Origin: CAYXVB01 sp964467785
GTDB lineage: Bacteria; Bdellovibrionota; UBA1018
Direction: 5' to 3'
NCBI GenBank assembly: GCA_964467785.1
Contig: CAYXVB010000039.1
Location: 1 to 24,906 of the forward strand
DNA: 24,906 bases
Part shown: in pieces, positions 7,402-15,844 of the stretch
Layout: each line of letters starts with the position of its first letter
Position numbering within the stretch: position 1 is the stretch's first letter
The notes under the pieces: model-generated
The model's database searches: none
Told to the model about the DNA's origin: nothing
What the model saw: only the letters and a program-made list of their open reading frames with translations
Translations under genes and position numbers: made by a program

Positions 7402-8817
7402 TCAGTCAAAAATCTTGCCCGGATTTAGGAGTCCGCGAGGGTCGAGGGTACGTTTGATTTCGCGGAGAATGGCGATCTCAGCGGGCGACTTGGAGTAGCC
7501 GAGCGCGGCCTTCTTAAGAAGGCCGATGCCGTGCTCCGCGGAAATGCTGCCTTGATGACGCTGCACGAGAGAGAAGAGATCTTTGTCCGCCTCTTTACAG
7601 ATCGAAAGGAATTCTTCCTTGGGCATCACTTCGGGCTTCATCGTGTTGACGTGCAGATTGCCGTCACCGATATGCCCGAAAGTGTAGACCTCGAGGCCGC
7701 CATGTCGGCGTTTGAACATGGCGTCCATTTCGGCGATAAAACCTTCGAGCTCTCCCACCGGCACCGCGATGTCGTTCTTGTGCACGAAACCCGCGAGAAA
7801 AAGCGCTTCGGGCGTGCCCTCGCGGATCGCCCAGAACTCGCGCGCCTCGCGCGGCGACTGCGCCTGGGTGCCGTCTAGGACGATGCCCTTCTCAAAGAGG
7901 CCAGCCAGCCATTCTTCGATGGCAGCCTGCGCGCTCTCGGAAGCCGGGCGTTCGCATTCGAGCAACACGTAAGCGCCGCCTTCGCCCTGGAGCGGGGCTT
8001 TGCAACCCATCTTGCTGATCACGAGGTCCATGCAGTTGCGCGTCAGGCACTCATAGGCCATGAGCGTGAACGGCGCGCGACGCGCCTCGAGAAAGAGTTT
8101 GAACACGGCCGGGATGTCCTCGACCGCGAAAAAGAACGAGTCAAGATGTCCCGGCACCCGCGCGAGCTTGAGGGTTGCTTCGGTGATGATGCCGAGCGTC
8201 CCTTCGCTGCCAATGAATAGCTGACGGAGATCGAGACCGGTATTGTTCTTCTCGAGCGCTCCGTTGAGCTCCATCACTTCGCCACTCATGGTGACCACCT
8301 GGAGGCCAAGGACCCAGTTGCGGGTCATGCCATAGTGGATGACCTTGACGCCTCCGGCGTTGGTCGCGATGTTGCCGCCCACGTGACTCGAACCCTTAGA
8401 GGCAAAGTCGATTGGCCAAGTCAGGCCGAGCAGCTCGCAGTGTTTGTGCACGGCTTCGGTCACCGCCCCCGCCTGCACGCGCACGGTCTGCGCGAGCGGG
8501 TCGACGGGACCCATTTGGTTCATCCGCGCGAGGCTAAGGACGAGCTCGCCTTTGGCGGCGACGGCGCCGCCAGCAAGCCCGGTGCGCCCCCCCGAGGGCA
8601 CTACCGCGATCTCGTTCGCCGAGCAAAGCCTGAGGAGACGAGAAACCTCATCCGTCGTCCGCGGAAAAGCGATCGCCGAAGGCGCCGGGGCAAATACCTT
8701 GGTCCAATCTTTACCGTAGGTCTGAAGATCATCCTCAGCCTGACTGAGGAAGTCTCGCGGGAAGGACTTCTGGATTTCGTCAAAGAAGGCGGCGGGCAAG
8801 GTGGCGGCACTCTTCAT
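7402..8817 (-). CDS. FAD-linked 2-hydroxyacid dehydrogenase (GlcD / D-lactate / D-2-hydroxyglutarate type)
   Basis: The 471-residue flavoprotein belongs to the FAD-binding type 4 (VAO/PCMH) family that oxidises D-2-hydroxyacids such as glycolate, D-lactate or D-2-hydroxyglutarate. The FAD-binding half shows PSGGRTGLAGG at 74-84, ATNAGG at 151-156 and GSEGTLGI at 203-210. The substrate half shows the metal- and substrate-binding GHIGDGNLH at 381-389, SAEHGIG at 426-432 and the C-terminal LNPGKIF. The ATG at 8817 begins a normal-length protein; a longer start would add 42 residues and has nothing to recommend it. The site upstream is not a strong ribosome binding site. Substrate cannot be read from sequence. 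The proximity of serA makes D-2-hydroxyglutarate a reasonable guess, because SerA can form that compound in other bacteria. Confidence 0.9.
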   Translation of the reverse strand: MKSAATLPAAFFDEIQKSFPRDFLSQAEDDLQTYGKDWTKVFAPAPSAIAFPRTTDEVSRLLRLCSANEIAVVPSGGRTGLAGGAVAAKGELVLSLARMNQMGPVDPLAQTVRVQAGAVTEAVHKHCELLGLTWPIDFASKGSSHVGGNIATNAGGVKVIHYGMTRNWVLGLQVVTMSGEVMELNGALEKNNTGLDLRQLFIGSEGTLGIITEATLKLARVPGHLDSFFFAVEDIPAVFKLFLEARRAPFTLMAYECLTRNCMDLVISKMGCKAPLQGEGGAYVLLECERPASESAQAAIEEWLAGLFEKGIVLDGTQAQSPREAREFWAIREGTPEALFLAGFVHKNDIAVPVGELEGFIAEMDAMFKRRHGGLEVYTFGHIGDGNLHVNTMKPEVMPKEEFLSICKEADKDLFSLVQRHQGSISAEHGIGLLKKAALGYSKSPAEIAILREIKRTLDPRGLLNPGKIFD

Positions 8818-8882
8818 AAGTGAGGCGAGCGTAGCACAAACCTCTTTGAATTCACTGAGGAAATACCGATAGCTCACAATTG

Positions 8883-8911
8883 TTGACTGAATTAGTACGA
8901 ATTGATATCCA
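8883..8911 (+). promoter_or_regulatory. Weak candidate promoter for the M48 protease operon
   Basis: TTGACT at 8883-8888 is a good -35 box, and TATCCA follows after exactly 17 bases, a poor -10 box. The predicted start would lie only a few bases before the ATG at 8922, giving almost no leader. No clear ribosome binding site precedes that ATG, which would be consistent with leaderless translation. Confidence 0.3.
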
Positions 8912-8921
8912 TCCGGCGCGT

Positions 8922-10370
8922 ATGAAAAGACACGTCGTTTCAAAGGCTTCGTTTGTTGTCCTGACCAGCATCCTGGCCACCGCTTGCAAATCGCAGGTCC
9001 GGGAAATCGCCCTGGTCGCTCCGATGGGCACCACAGTGGAGTACCGTTTGGAACCCACGGGCCCAGGCGGCACGATTACCATCAACAAAGAACTGCGTAA
9101 CGGAGTCGGTAAGGAAGTCGTGACCTTCCCGGATAAGACTGAGGCGGAGAGCGTCTCGATTGTCGCCGAGCACTCGCAAAAAGCGAGGCAAGGATCCCCG
9201 GATCTCAAAGCTGTCATCATGCCATCAAGCACGGAATCACAAAGCGGGTTCCGCCCCGCGGGCGTGAACACCTCGATCCGCCTGAAGAGCCGCGCCAAAG
9301 AGCCCAATGGATTCGTACAGGCCCGTTGCGAGAACCTGATCGAAGCCAAGGGCGCGGAAGGCCAGATCACCGTCAAGGTCGCCGCTCCACTCAGCCCGGG
9401 CGACTGCGACGACAAACAGCTGCGGATCGAAGATCCGCTCTGGGCCGGACGTGGACGCGGCGTCGACGAGCACATGAACTACTTCTCACCGGCGGACGAC
9501 GACCGCTTGGGCGCGCAATTCGTGCGGGAATTTAACGCCAAAAACGCGAATCTACTGGTGCGCGACTCCGTGGCGCTTCCCTACCTGCAAAACCTCATGG
9601 ACCGGATCGCCGCCACGAGCGACGCCCCCCACATTAAACCAAAAGTGCATCTCATCAACGCCGACGTGATCAACGCGTTCGCGCTTCCGGGCGGCTATGT
9701 CTATGTCTTTCGCGGCATCATGGAGCGCACTTCTAACGAAGCCGAGCTTGTCGGCATCCTTGGCCACGAATGGGCTCACGTGGCCGCCCGCCATGGAACC
9801 CGCAATATGACCCAGGCTCTCAACACGCAGATGGCGCTGTTCGGGATCCTGCTGGCCACCGACGTCGCGGCCAAGACGACGAATGACGAGCGCTCGCGCG
9901 CCAAGGCGGAACTCGTCGCGCAGATCACGCAAGTCGCCGCGGTCATCGGCGGCAACCTCATGCTGCTCGCGGGCAGCCGGGAAGTCGAAGCCGAAGCAGA
10001 CACGCTCGGCGCCGAGTACGCCTATCGCGTGGGTTACGCCCCGGACGGGATTGGAACCTTCTTCAACGCGCTGGCCTCAAGTTCCGGAAACGTTTCGAAC
10101 ATCGAAGCAATTCTCTCGGACCATCCCGACCATCTCTCCCGCGTGTCCTCAAACGCCTCGAAGATTGACGCTTACTTTCCGTATGACGCCCTAAATCTCC
10201 CGCGCGAGACCGCCCCATTCGACCAGGTCCGCCGCTCGCTCGGCAATCTGCCCGGAATGCTGACAGGAAAGGCGGCCAACGACGTTCTCGGCCTGCAGTT
10301 CGTGGAGACCAACCGTGAGGTGGCGAAAAAAGAGATGTCGCGCTACCTTACGGGCCTGGCCGGCAATTGA
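8922..10370 (+). CDS. M48 family metalloprotease, putative lipoprotein
   Basis: This 482-residue protein is a predicted envelope zinc protease. A signal sequence ends at LATAC with Cys22 as a possible lipidation site, although Leu is at -4 rather than -3. Residues 25-180 form an extra N-terminal region, beta-rich and without a family I recognise. The peptidase domain shows HEWAH at 282-286 with two His ligands and the catalytic Glu283, and ExxxD at 356-360 with the third zinc ligand Glu356, followed by LGAEYAYRVGY. The sequence NAFALPGGYVYVFRG at 251-265 is the family hallmark before the active site. Relatives (BepA/LoiP type) act in periplasmic protein quality control. The ATG at 8922 starts the signal peptide; a TTG at 8880 is rejected. 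The next gene follows after 31 bases. Confidence 0.92.
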   Translation: MKRHVVSKASFVVLTSILATACKSQVREIALVAPMGTTVEYRLEPTGPGGTITINKELRNGVGKEVVTFPDKTEAESVSIVAEHSQKARQGSPDLKAVIMPSSTESQSGFRPAGVNTSIRLKSRAKEPNGFVQARCENLIEAKGAEGQITVKVAAPLSPGDCDDKQLRIEDPLWAGRGRGVDEHMNYFSPADDDRLGAQFVREFNAKNANLLVRDSVALPYLQNLMDRIAATSDAPHIKPKVHLINADVINAFALPGGYVYVFRGIMERTSNEAELVGILGHEWAHVAARHGTRNMTQALNTQMALFGILLATDVAAKTTNDERSRAKAELVAQITQVAAVIGGNLMLLAGSREVEAEADTLGAEYAYRVGYAPDGIGTFFNALASSSGNVSNIEAILSDHPDHLSRVSSNASKIDAYFPYDALNLPRETAPFDQVRRSLGNLPGMLTGKAANDVLGLQFVETNREVAKKEMSRYLTGLAGN

Positions 10371-10401
10371 AGCCGAAGCCAATGGCAGGAGACCAGTTGA
10401 G

Positions 10402-12258
10402 ATGACCGCACTATTCTGGGCGCAGTTCTTCGGGGCATTGAACGACAATATCTTCAAGAACGCGCTGATCATCCTGATCACCTTCAAGGCGGCGACCGTG
10501 ATGGGCGTGCCGGCGAGCCAGATGGCGGTGGTATGCGGCGGCGTGTTTATCCTCCCCTACTTCATCTTCTCGGCAACTTCGGGGCAGCTCGCCGACAAGT
10601 TCGAGAAATCGAGGATCATCCGGATCGTCCGCTTCATCGAGATCCCGCTGATGATCCTAGCCACGCTCGGGTTTCACTACCACCATTACGAGCTTCTGCT
10701 GATCGTACTGTTCGTGATCGGCACCCATTCGACGGTCTTCGGCCCGGTGAAGTACAGCATCATCCCGCAGATCGTCCCGCCCGAGCAGCTCATCAAGAGC
10801 AACGCTTTGGTGGGCGCGGGCACGTTCATCGCGATCCTCCTGGGCACGATCACGGGCGGCGTCCTGATTGCGGTCGAGCCGAACGGCCCCCTAATCGTGA
10901 GCGCGGTGCTGACGCTGGTGGCGATCGCCGGCTGGGTGGCGGCGCTTTACGTCCCGCGCACGCGGGCAGCCGCACCGGACCTCAAGGTGCAGCTCAACCC
11001 CTTCCCGCCCACGATGGCGATCATCCGCTTCACCCGCGCCAACCGCACGCTGATGCTGGCAGTACTCGGCATCTCCTGGTTCTGGTTCTTCGGCGCGGGA
11101 TTCCTCTCGCTCTTCGCGCCGCTCTGCAAGGACGTCCTCAAAACCAACGAAGGGGTGGTCACGACCTTCCTCGCGACCTTCTCGATCGGAATCGCGACCG
11201 GCTCGATGCTTTGCGGTCGGCTCTCCAAAGGCCGAGTAGAGCTTGGGCTCGTGCCCTTCGGGTCGATCGGCATGACGATCTTTGTCCTCGACCTCGCCTG
11301 GAGCATCCATAAGTTCTCGCAGTCCATCCCCGCCCACGAAGGGCTGATGAACCTCGTCACTTTCGTCTCCGCTCCGGGCGGACTGCGCATCCTGGCGGAC
11401 CTCCTGCTGGTATCGATCGCGGGCGGCTTCTACATCGTGCCCCTGATGACGCTGATCCAGGAGCGCTGCCCCGACGAGTATCGCTCGCGCATCGTCGCCT
11501 CGAACAACATCCTCAACGCGCTCTTCATGGTGAGCACCTCGGTCATGCTCGTGGCGCTGATGATCGCCGGGCTCTCGCTCGCGCAGATCTTCGCGGTGCT
11601 CGGGGTGCTGAACGCCCTCGTCGCGACCTACATTTACCTGGTGATGCCGGAGTTCTATCTCCGCTTCCTCTCCTGGCTGCTCGCCAACGCGATGTACCGG
11701 CTCAAGGTCCGGGGCGCCGAAAACATCCCCTCCGAGGGGGGCGCGGTCCTCGTCTGCAATCACGTGAGCTTCGTGGACTGGCTGATCATCTTCGGGGCGA
11801 TCAAACGCCCGGTCCGCTTCGTCATGGACCACAGCTACGCTCCAGGCTGGATCGGCCGCTTCATGGTCAACTACGCGAAGGTGATTCCGATCGCCACGAG
11901 CAAGGAAGATCCAGAAAAACTTCGCCTTGCCATGGAACGCGTCGCGGAGGAGCTGCGCGACGGCAACGTCGTATGCATTTTCCCGGAAGGCGTGATCACG
12001 CGCTCAGGCGAGCTGGGCGACTTCAAGCGCGGTGTCGAACGGATCATCGCCACGACTCCAGTACCCGTGGTGCCGATGGCGCTGCAAGGGCTCTGGGGAA
12101 GTTTCTTCTCCCGCGCCAACGGTCCCGCGATGAGCAGCCGGCCCCGCCGTTTTTGGTCGCGGATCGCGCTGGCCATCGGTGAGCCGCAGGCCTCCCACGA
12201 AGTCACCGCCACGTCACTGCAAATCCGGGTGTCGGAGCTTCGCGGGGAGTGGAAATAG
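10402..12258 (+). CDS. MFS (LplT-like) and PlsC-like acyltransferase fusion
   Basis: The 618-residue inner-membrane protein joins two activities. Residues 1 to about 410 form an MFS transporter like the lysophospholipid flippase LplT, beginning FWAQFFGALNDNIFKNAL, with about 12 hydrophobic helices. Residues about 425-618 form a glycerolipid acyltransferase: HVSFVD, an HX4D box, at 454-459 and FPEG at 527-530. By family analogy it would bring lysophospholipid to the inner leaflet and re-acylate it. The third domain of full-length Aas-type proteins, the acyl-ACP synthetase, is absent and the protein ends cleanly after the acyltransferase domain. AGGAG lies 10 bases before the ATG. It follows the M48 gene closely, so the two are probably one operon. 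Confidence 0.93.
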   Translation: MTALFWAQFFGALNDNIFKNALIILITFKAATVMGVPASQMAVVCGGVFILPYFIFSATSGQLADKFEKSRIIRIVRFIEIPLMILATLGFHYHHYELLLIVLFVIGTHSTVFGPVKYSIIPQIVPPEQLIKSNALVGAGTFIAILLGTITGGVLIAVEPNGPLIVSAVLTLVAIAGWVAALYVPRTRAAAPDLKVQLNPFPPTMAIIRFTRANRTLMLAVLGISWFWFFGAGFLSLFAPLCKDVLKTNEGVVTTFLATFSIGIATGSMLCGRLSKGRVELGLVPFGSIGMTIFVLDLAWSIHKFSQSIPAHEGLMNLVTFVSAPGGLRILADLLLVSIAGGFYIVPLMTLIQERCPDEYRSRIVASNNILNALFMVSTSVMLVALMIAGLSLAQIFAVLGVLNALVATYIYLVMPEFYLRFLSWLLANAMYRLKVRGAENIPSEGGAVLVCNHVSFVDWLIIFGAIKRPVRFVMDHSYAPGWIGRFMVNYAKVIPIATSKEDPEKLRLAMERVAEELRDGNVVCIFPEGVITRSGELGDFKRGVERIIATTPVPVVPMALQGLWGSFFSRANGPAMSSRPRRFWSRIALAIGEPQASHEVTATSLQIRVSELRGEWK

Positions 12259-12260
12259 TG

Positions 12261-12290
12261 CCGCTTCCCCGTAGTTAGGACGGGGCGCTT
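12261..12290 (+). terminator. Candidate terminator between convergent genes
   Basis: CCCCGT (12267-12272) and ACGGGG (12280-12285) pair around a 7-base loop, followed by CGCTTTAT. The T-run is short, so it is a modest candidate. It lies just after the MFS-PlsC stop and before the convergent regulator gene. Confidence 0.45.
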
Positions 12291-12320
12291 TATATCGATG
12301 GTTGTCCGGCAGGTACTCGA

Positions 12321-12821
12321 CTAATGTCCGGCTTTGTTCGGTTCTGGGCCATCGTCGGGGAGAAAAAGCGCGGTCCGTAGCCGGTGCAACGTGTCCGCTC
12401 TCGGTGAGATCGCGCCTTTTTCGATGCCACTCAACTGGGTCCGGCTAACTCGGGCCCTGCGGGCCAGTTCCATCTGAGTATAGCCTAGTTCCAGGCGGCG
12501 AATCCGAAGGCGAATTCCTACCTCTTGCGCTTGGATTGGAATATCTTCGCGATGCTTTTTCATCCAGCGATCGACTCTTGCATACTCTTCCGTGAAATTC
12601 GGAATTCCCTTTCCTCCATGCAGGATTGTGCCTTTATGGAAGTGTTCGAGCCACGGCCTCATGTGGCGCAAAAAGGAATTCACGATTACCCGGCGCTGCC
12701 GGGAACTCATGCGTTCGCTCACTTCTAATCGGCACTCTAGTTCGTGGCCGATCAGGTGAACTCGAGTGACCCGAATTTTCTCACGACGATTGGGCAAAAT
12801 ACGTCTTTTAATTTCAATCAT
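12321..12821 (-). CDS. XRE-family regulator with C-terminal HTH
   Basis: This is a 166-residue DNA-binding protein. The helix-turn-helix is at about 102-156: RLRIRRLELGYTQMELARRA, then VSRTQLSGIEKG and the typical end ISPRADTLHRLRTAL. The N-terminal 100 residues are basic and not recognisable; they are unlike the usual arrangement in which the HTH comes first. The start is uncertain because no strong ribosome binding site is present; I chose the ATG at 12821 because the upstream extension is low-complexity and Cys-rich. Base composition looks more A+T-rich than in flanking genes. It may regulate itself or the neighbouring methyltransferase; its targets cannot be inferred. Confidence 0.75.
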   Translation of the reverse strand: MIEIKRRILPNRREKIRVTRVHLIGHELECRLEVSERMSSRQRRVIVNSFLRHMRPWLEHFHKGTILHGGKGIPNFTEEYARVDRWMKKHREDIPIQAQEVGIRLRIRRLELGYTQMELARRARVSRTQLSGIEKGAISPRADTLHRLRTALFLPDDGPEPNKAGH

Positions 12822-12967
12822 GCCACGACTCAACGCAAGGTCCAGACCAGAGCAAGGCACTAACCGGGAGCAGAGAGCCGAACAAACCCGAACATTTGCC
12901 GAATTGCTCCCCAAAGGAGAGTCTATAAGGTCCCCACAGAACACCCGCGCCTTTGGCGAGCCTGCCG

Positions 12968-13693
12968 TCAGCGCTGGAACTCGAGTACGAAAACGTCCTT
13001 AAGTCCGGACGGTGAGACCGGAACCACGCCTTCGGAGTCGCGCACCCGCTTGACGGTGAGGCGCTGGCGGAATCCGCGGCGCTCCATCTCATCGGCAAAA
13101 GGCTGGATATAGGGGCGAGCGGGATCGGCGATGATCGCCCGACCGCCGGGGGCAAGAAACCGTTCGATCGTGTCGGCAACTAGGGTCGGCTGCTTGGCTT
13201 CGTATAAAATGTCGCTGCCCACGACCCAGGGAAACCGCCCGAGACCCGAGCTGAGGCCCTCGCCATGGGAGAGCTGCTGCCAATCCAGCTCGAGATAGCG
13301 CACATCGCCCGCGGCCAAGGCGTTCAGGGCAAGATTGCGCTCGAGAAACCCGGGTACCGCCGGATGACAGTCCGTGGCAATGACCTGGGCTCCCTTGATG
13401 GCCAGGAACAACGAAGGCACGGCGAGTCCGCAGCCGATCTCCAGCACGCGGGCGCCGGCAGAGGCGGGAATCGCCTCGGCGAGGTGCTCGGTCAAAGCGC
13501 GCGCCGAAGGCCAGACCACGCCGAAGTAAGGACAGAGGCGCTCGAGATCTCCTTCGCGCCCCTCCTTTTGAAGAAACTCGAAAAGATCGTCGATCGTGCG
13601 ATCCAGGCTCGCCAGGCACGCGATCCGGAGATCCCGCCCTCCCAAATGCTCGTCCTGGATCTTGAGTTGGTATTCAAACGCCTCGTGGTTCAT
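12968..13693 (-). CDS. Class I SAM-dependent methyltransferase (METTL21 / methyltransferase-16 type)
   Basis: The 241-residue cytoplasmic enzyme has the SAM-binding motif VLEIGCGLAVPS at 83-94, the acidic end of strand 2 at Asp108 (IATDCHP), and GSDILYE at 159-165, which resembles the DxxY-like motif of lysine methyltransferases acting on proteins. WPSARAL at 61-67 is also typical of that group. The substrate is unknown; a protein lysine is the best guess. The ATG at 13693 lies 15 bases from the divergent PHP gene, so their promoters must overlap. Confidence 0.88.
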   Translation of the reverse strand: MNHEAFEYQLKIQDEHLGGRDLRIACLASLDRTIDDLFEFLQKEGREGDLERLCPYFGVVWPSARALTEHLAEAIPASAGARVLEIGCGLAVPSLFLAIKGAQVIATDCHPAVPGFLERNLALNALAAGDVRYLELDWQQLSHGEGLSSGLGRFPWVVGSDILYEAKQPTLVADTIERFLAPGGRAIIADPARPYIQPFADEMERRGFRQRLTVKRVRDSEGVVPVSPSGLKDVFVLEFQR

Positions 13694-13707
13694 ATATACT
13701 CGGGACC

Positions 13708-15129
13708 GTGGCTAACAAAAATAGCACACAATCGCCACCCCTGCTTGCCACCGCAGCAATCTGGATGGCCCTCGCGGCGTTATCGGCCGGTTGCTCGAGG
13801 TATTACGAATCCTCGCTGCCGGAATCGAGCGCGCTCGGAAATCCGCGCGGAATGCGGGTCGCCCGGGTCATTACCCATTACCATTCACCGTACTCCTGGG
13901 ACGCCTGCGACAAGGCCGGCCTAGCCAACGGCGTGCCGGATCAGCGCTGTCTTGCCGACTTCAAAAAGGCGCTCTGCCAGAACCACATTGACTACGCCTT
14001 TGTCACGGATCACACCTCCAGCTTCGCGGATTACGAATTCTCCGATCTCCTGCTCAAGCAAGGCAACGACACCCTGGTCGGGTCGCCCGTCTACGCCAAT
14101 CAGGTTTCGAGCTGCACCAACGGTTTCACGCCGGTCATCATGACCGGCCTGGAGTCCAAGCTGCTGACTCTCGGCCAGACTGCCCACAACGATACCAATA
14201 TTGCCACGCGAAAGACCCTCTACGACACCGACCCTGCCACCGCGTCAATGGTCACGAGCCTCAAGGCCACCGGCGCGGTCGTGATGGTTCCACACACCGA
14301 GAGCTATGATCTTTCTCTCCTGACCTCCCTCGGAGTGGACGGCATCGAGATTTACAACATCCACGCCAACCTCGATCCCAAGTACCGCAAGCATTACCTC
14401 GGACTCGCGCCTTTCGACCACATTCCCAAAGTCCTGACTTATCTGCTCGATCCCTATGGTGACTTGAACCCGGATTACTCCTTCGTCCAGTTCCTCAGCG
14501 TGAGCTCCGTCTACGCGACGAAGTGGAATCAGATGATCGCGGCGGGCCAGACGCCCGCGGGCTGGGGCGGCACCGATTCGCACGAAAACGTGTTTCCGCA
14601 GACCGGCTCCGATGGCGAGCGCCTCGATTCGCACCGGCGACTCACCCGATTCATGTCCAATCACGTCCTGGTCAGCTCGCTCAGCGCCGCGAACATCAAG
14701 GACTCGCTCCGCTACGGCCGGGGCTGGATGGTTTTCGAGGGCTTTGGCACGCCGGTGGGAATGGACTTCTACGCCACCGCAACCAACGGAACCGTCATCA
14801 GTGTCGGCGCGCCGGGCGGATCGCTCTCCTCAGGGGGAGGTTCCGCGCGGATCACCGTCAAAGCCCCCTCACTCTACGCCAACCGCAACTATGGTGGCGA
14901 CGCGCCGGTCATCCGGATCGAGCTCAGAGAGGTGGCAGGTGGGACCGACACGAAAGTAGCCGAAAGTACGGGATCGGATCTCACCTACACCGTCAGCTCG
15001 AGCGGCACCTATCGCGCGCAAGTCTACATCACGCCCAAGCACCTCAAACCCGTGCTCGGCCCGTTCGCTTCGCAGGCGGAGCAGGAATTTCCTTGGATCA
15101 CCACCAACCATGTTTTTCTCACGCCGTGA
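13708..15129 (+). CDS. PHP-domain metal-dependent lipoprotein
   Basis: The 473-residue protein starts with GTG at 13708. Its signal sequence ends LSAGC (Cys29), so it is probably lipid-anchored. The PHP fold is clear from its metal-binding motifs: THYHSPYSWD with His57 and His59, TDH at 100-102, Glu149 in GLES, His196 in VPHTE, and GTDSHE with Asp290 and His292. PHP enzymes are mostly phosphoesterases or related hydrolases of the CehA/McbA type. From about 350 on, a beta-rich C-terminal domain follows. A TATACT box at 13695-13700 lies 7 bases from the GTG and no good ribosome binding site is seen, which suggests a leaderless message. The next gene overlaps its end by 20 bases. The substrate is unknown. 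Confidence 0.88.
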   Translation: MANKNSTQSPPLLATAAIWMALAALSAGCSRYYESSLPESSALGNPRGMRVARVITHYHSPYSWDACDKAGLANGVPDQRCLADFKKALCQNHIDYAFVTDHTSSFADYEFSDLLLKQGNDTLVGSPVYANQVSSCTNGFTPVIMTGLESKLLTLGQTAHNDTNIATRKTLYDTDPATASMVTSLKATGAVVMVPHTESYDLSLLTSLGVDGIEIYNIHANLDPKYRKHYLGLAPFDHIPKVLTYLLDPYGDLNPDYSFVQFLSVSSVYATKWNQMIAAGQTPAGWGGTDSHENVFPQTGSDGERLDSHRRLTRFMSNHVLVSSLSAANIKDSLRYGRGWMVFEGFGTPVGMDFYATATNGTVISVGAPGGSLSSGGGSARITVKAPSLYANRNYGGDAPVIRIELREVAGGTDTKVAESTGSDLTYTVSSSGTYRAQVYITPKHLKPVLGPFASQAEQEFPWITTNHVFLTP

Positions 15130-15820
15130 CCTCCTTCAAGCCGCGCGAGCGGCGCCGCCGCTGACTCTCATTACGGCCATTGTCGGCGCCGGGGCTTCGA
15201 ATACCTTAGCGGCCGATGAGCCGGACAGCATGGCCGCGCTGATCGAGACTCGGAGCTGGATCTTCGAGCCCGAGTTCGCAGTGAATCTTCCGCAGCCACT
15301 GATCATCGGCGTCCGAGCGCATCGTCCCGGTGAAACGCAACTCAGTTGGTTCGCGGACGGTGGATATTTTTATTTTCCAATCGGTGGGGGGGGCGGCCGT
15401 TACTTCAACGCGTTCTCCTTGCAGGCGGGAGCGCGGTATTCCCCGAGAGAAGGGCTGCCCTATTTTGCAAGCGCGGCACTGGGGTACCGCTCTCTCGGAG
15501 TCACGCTCGACATGAGCAACTACACCATCGACGGAGTCGCGCCGGCCAATCAGGCCGCGGTCACCCTTTACACCCTCCACGCCCAGCTCGCGGTCGGGGC
15601 GGAATGGAAGATCTCCCGCCGACTCGCACTGGGCTTTGACTTGGGAGTTCAGATTCCGGTGCTCGGGTGGGGTGGAATGAATCTGATCAACACCGCCACG
15701 GGCGAAAACTCATCGAACTCCGCGACCCTGGCCGTCGACGGCTCCACCGCCATGGGCCGCTGGGCCCGGCTCATTCTACCCCAAGCCACTTTGATTCGAT
15801 TGACCTGGCTCATGCCTTAA
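15110..15820 (+). CDS. Putative outer-membrane beta-barrel-like protein
   Basis: I do not recognise the family of this 236-residue protein. It begins MFFSRRDLLQAARAAPPLTL, an SRRDLLQ pattern resembling a Tat signal, with cleavage likely after a run ending NTLAA (about residue 35). The mature part alternates hydrophobic and polar residues in strand-like segments, with many Gly and aromatic residues, for example WFADGGYFYFP, ALGYRSLGVTL and LGFDLGVQIP, as in small outer-membrane barrels. It contains no enzyme motif. The ATG at 15110 overlaps the PHP gene by 20 bases in another frame, so translational coupling with that lipoprotein is likely. A Tat signal on a barrel would be unusual. Confidence 0.7.
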   Translation: MFFSRRDLLQAARAAPPLTLITAIVGAGASNTLAADEPDSMAALIETRSWIFEPEFAVNLPQPLIIGVRAHRPGETQLSWFADGGYFYFPIGGGGGRYFNAFSLQAGARYSPREGLPYFASAALGYRSLGVTLDMSNYTIDGVAPANQAAVTLYTLHAQLAVGAEWKISRRLALGFDLGVQIPVLGWGGMNLINTATGENSSNSATLAVDGSTAMGRWARLILPQATLIRLTWLMP

Positions 15821-15844
15821 GCTAGGGAACTCCCTTAGTTCATT

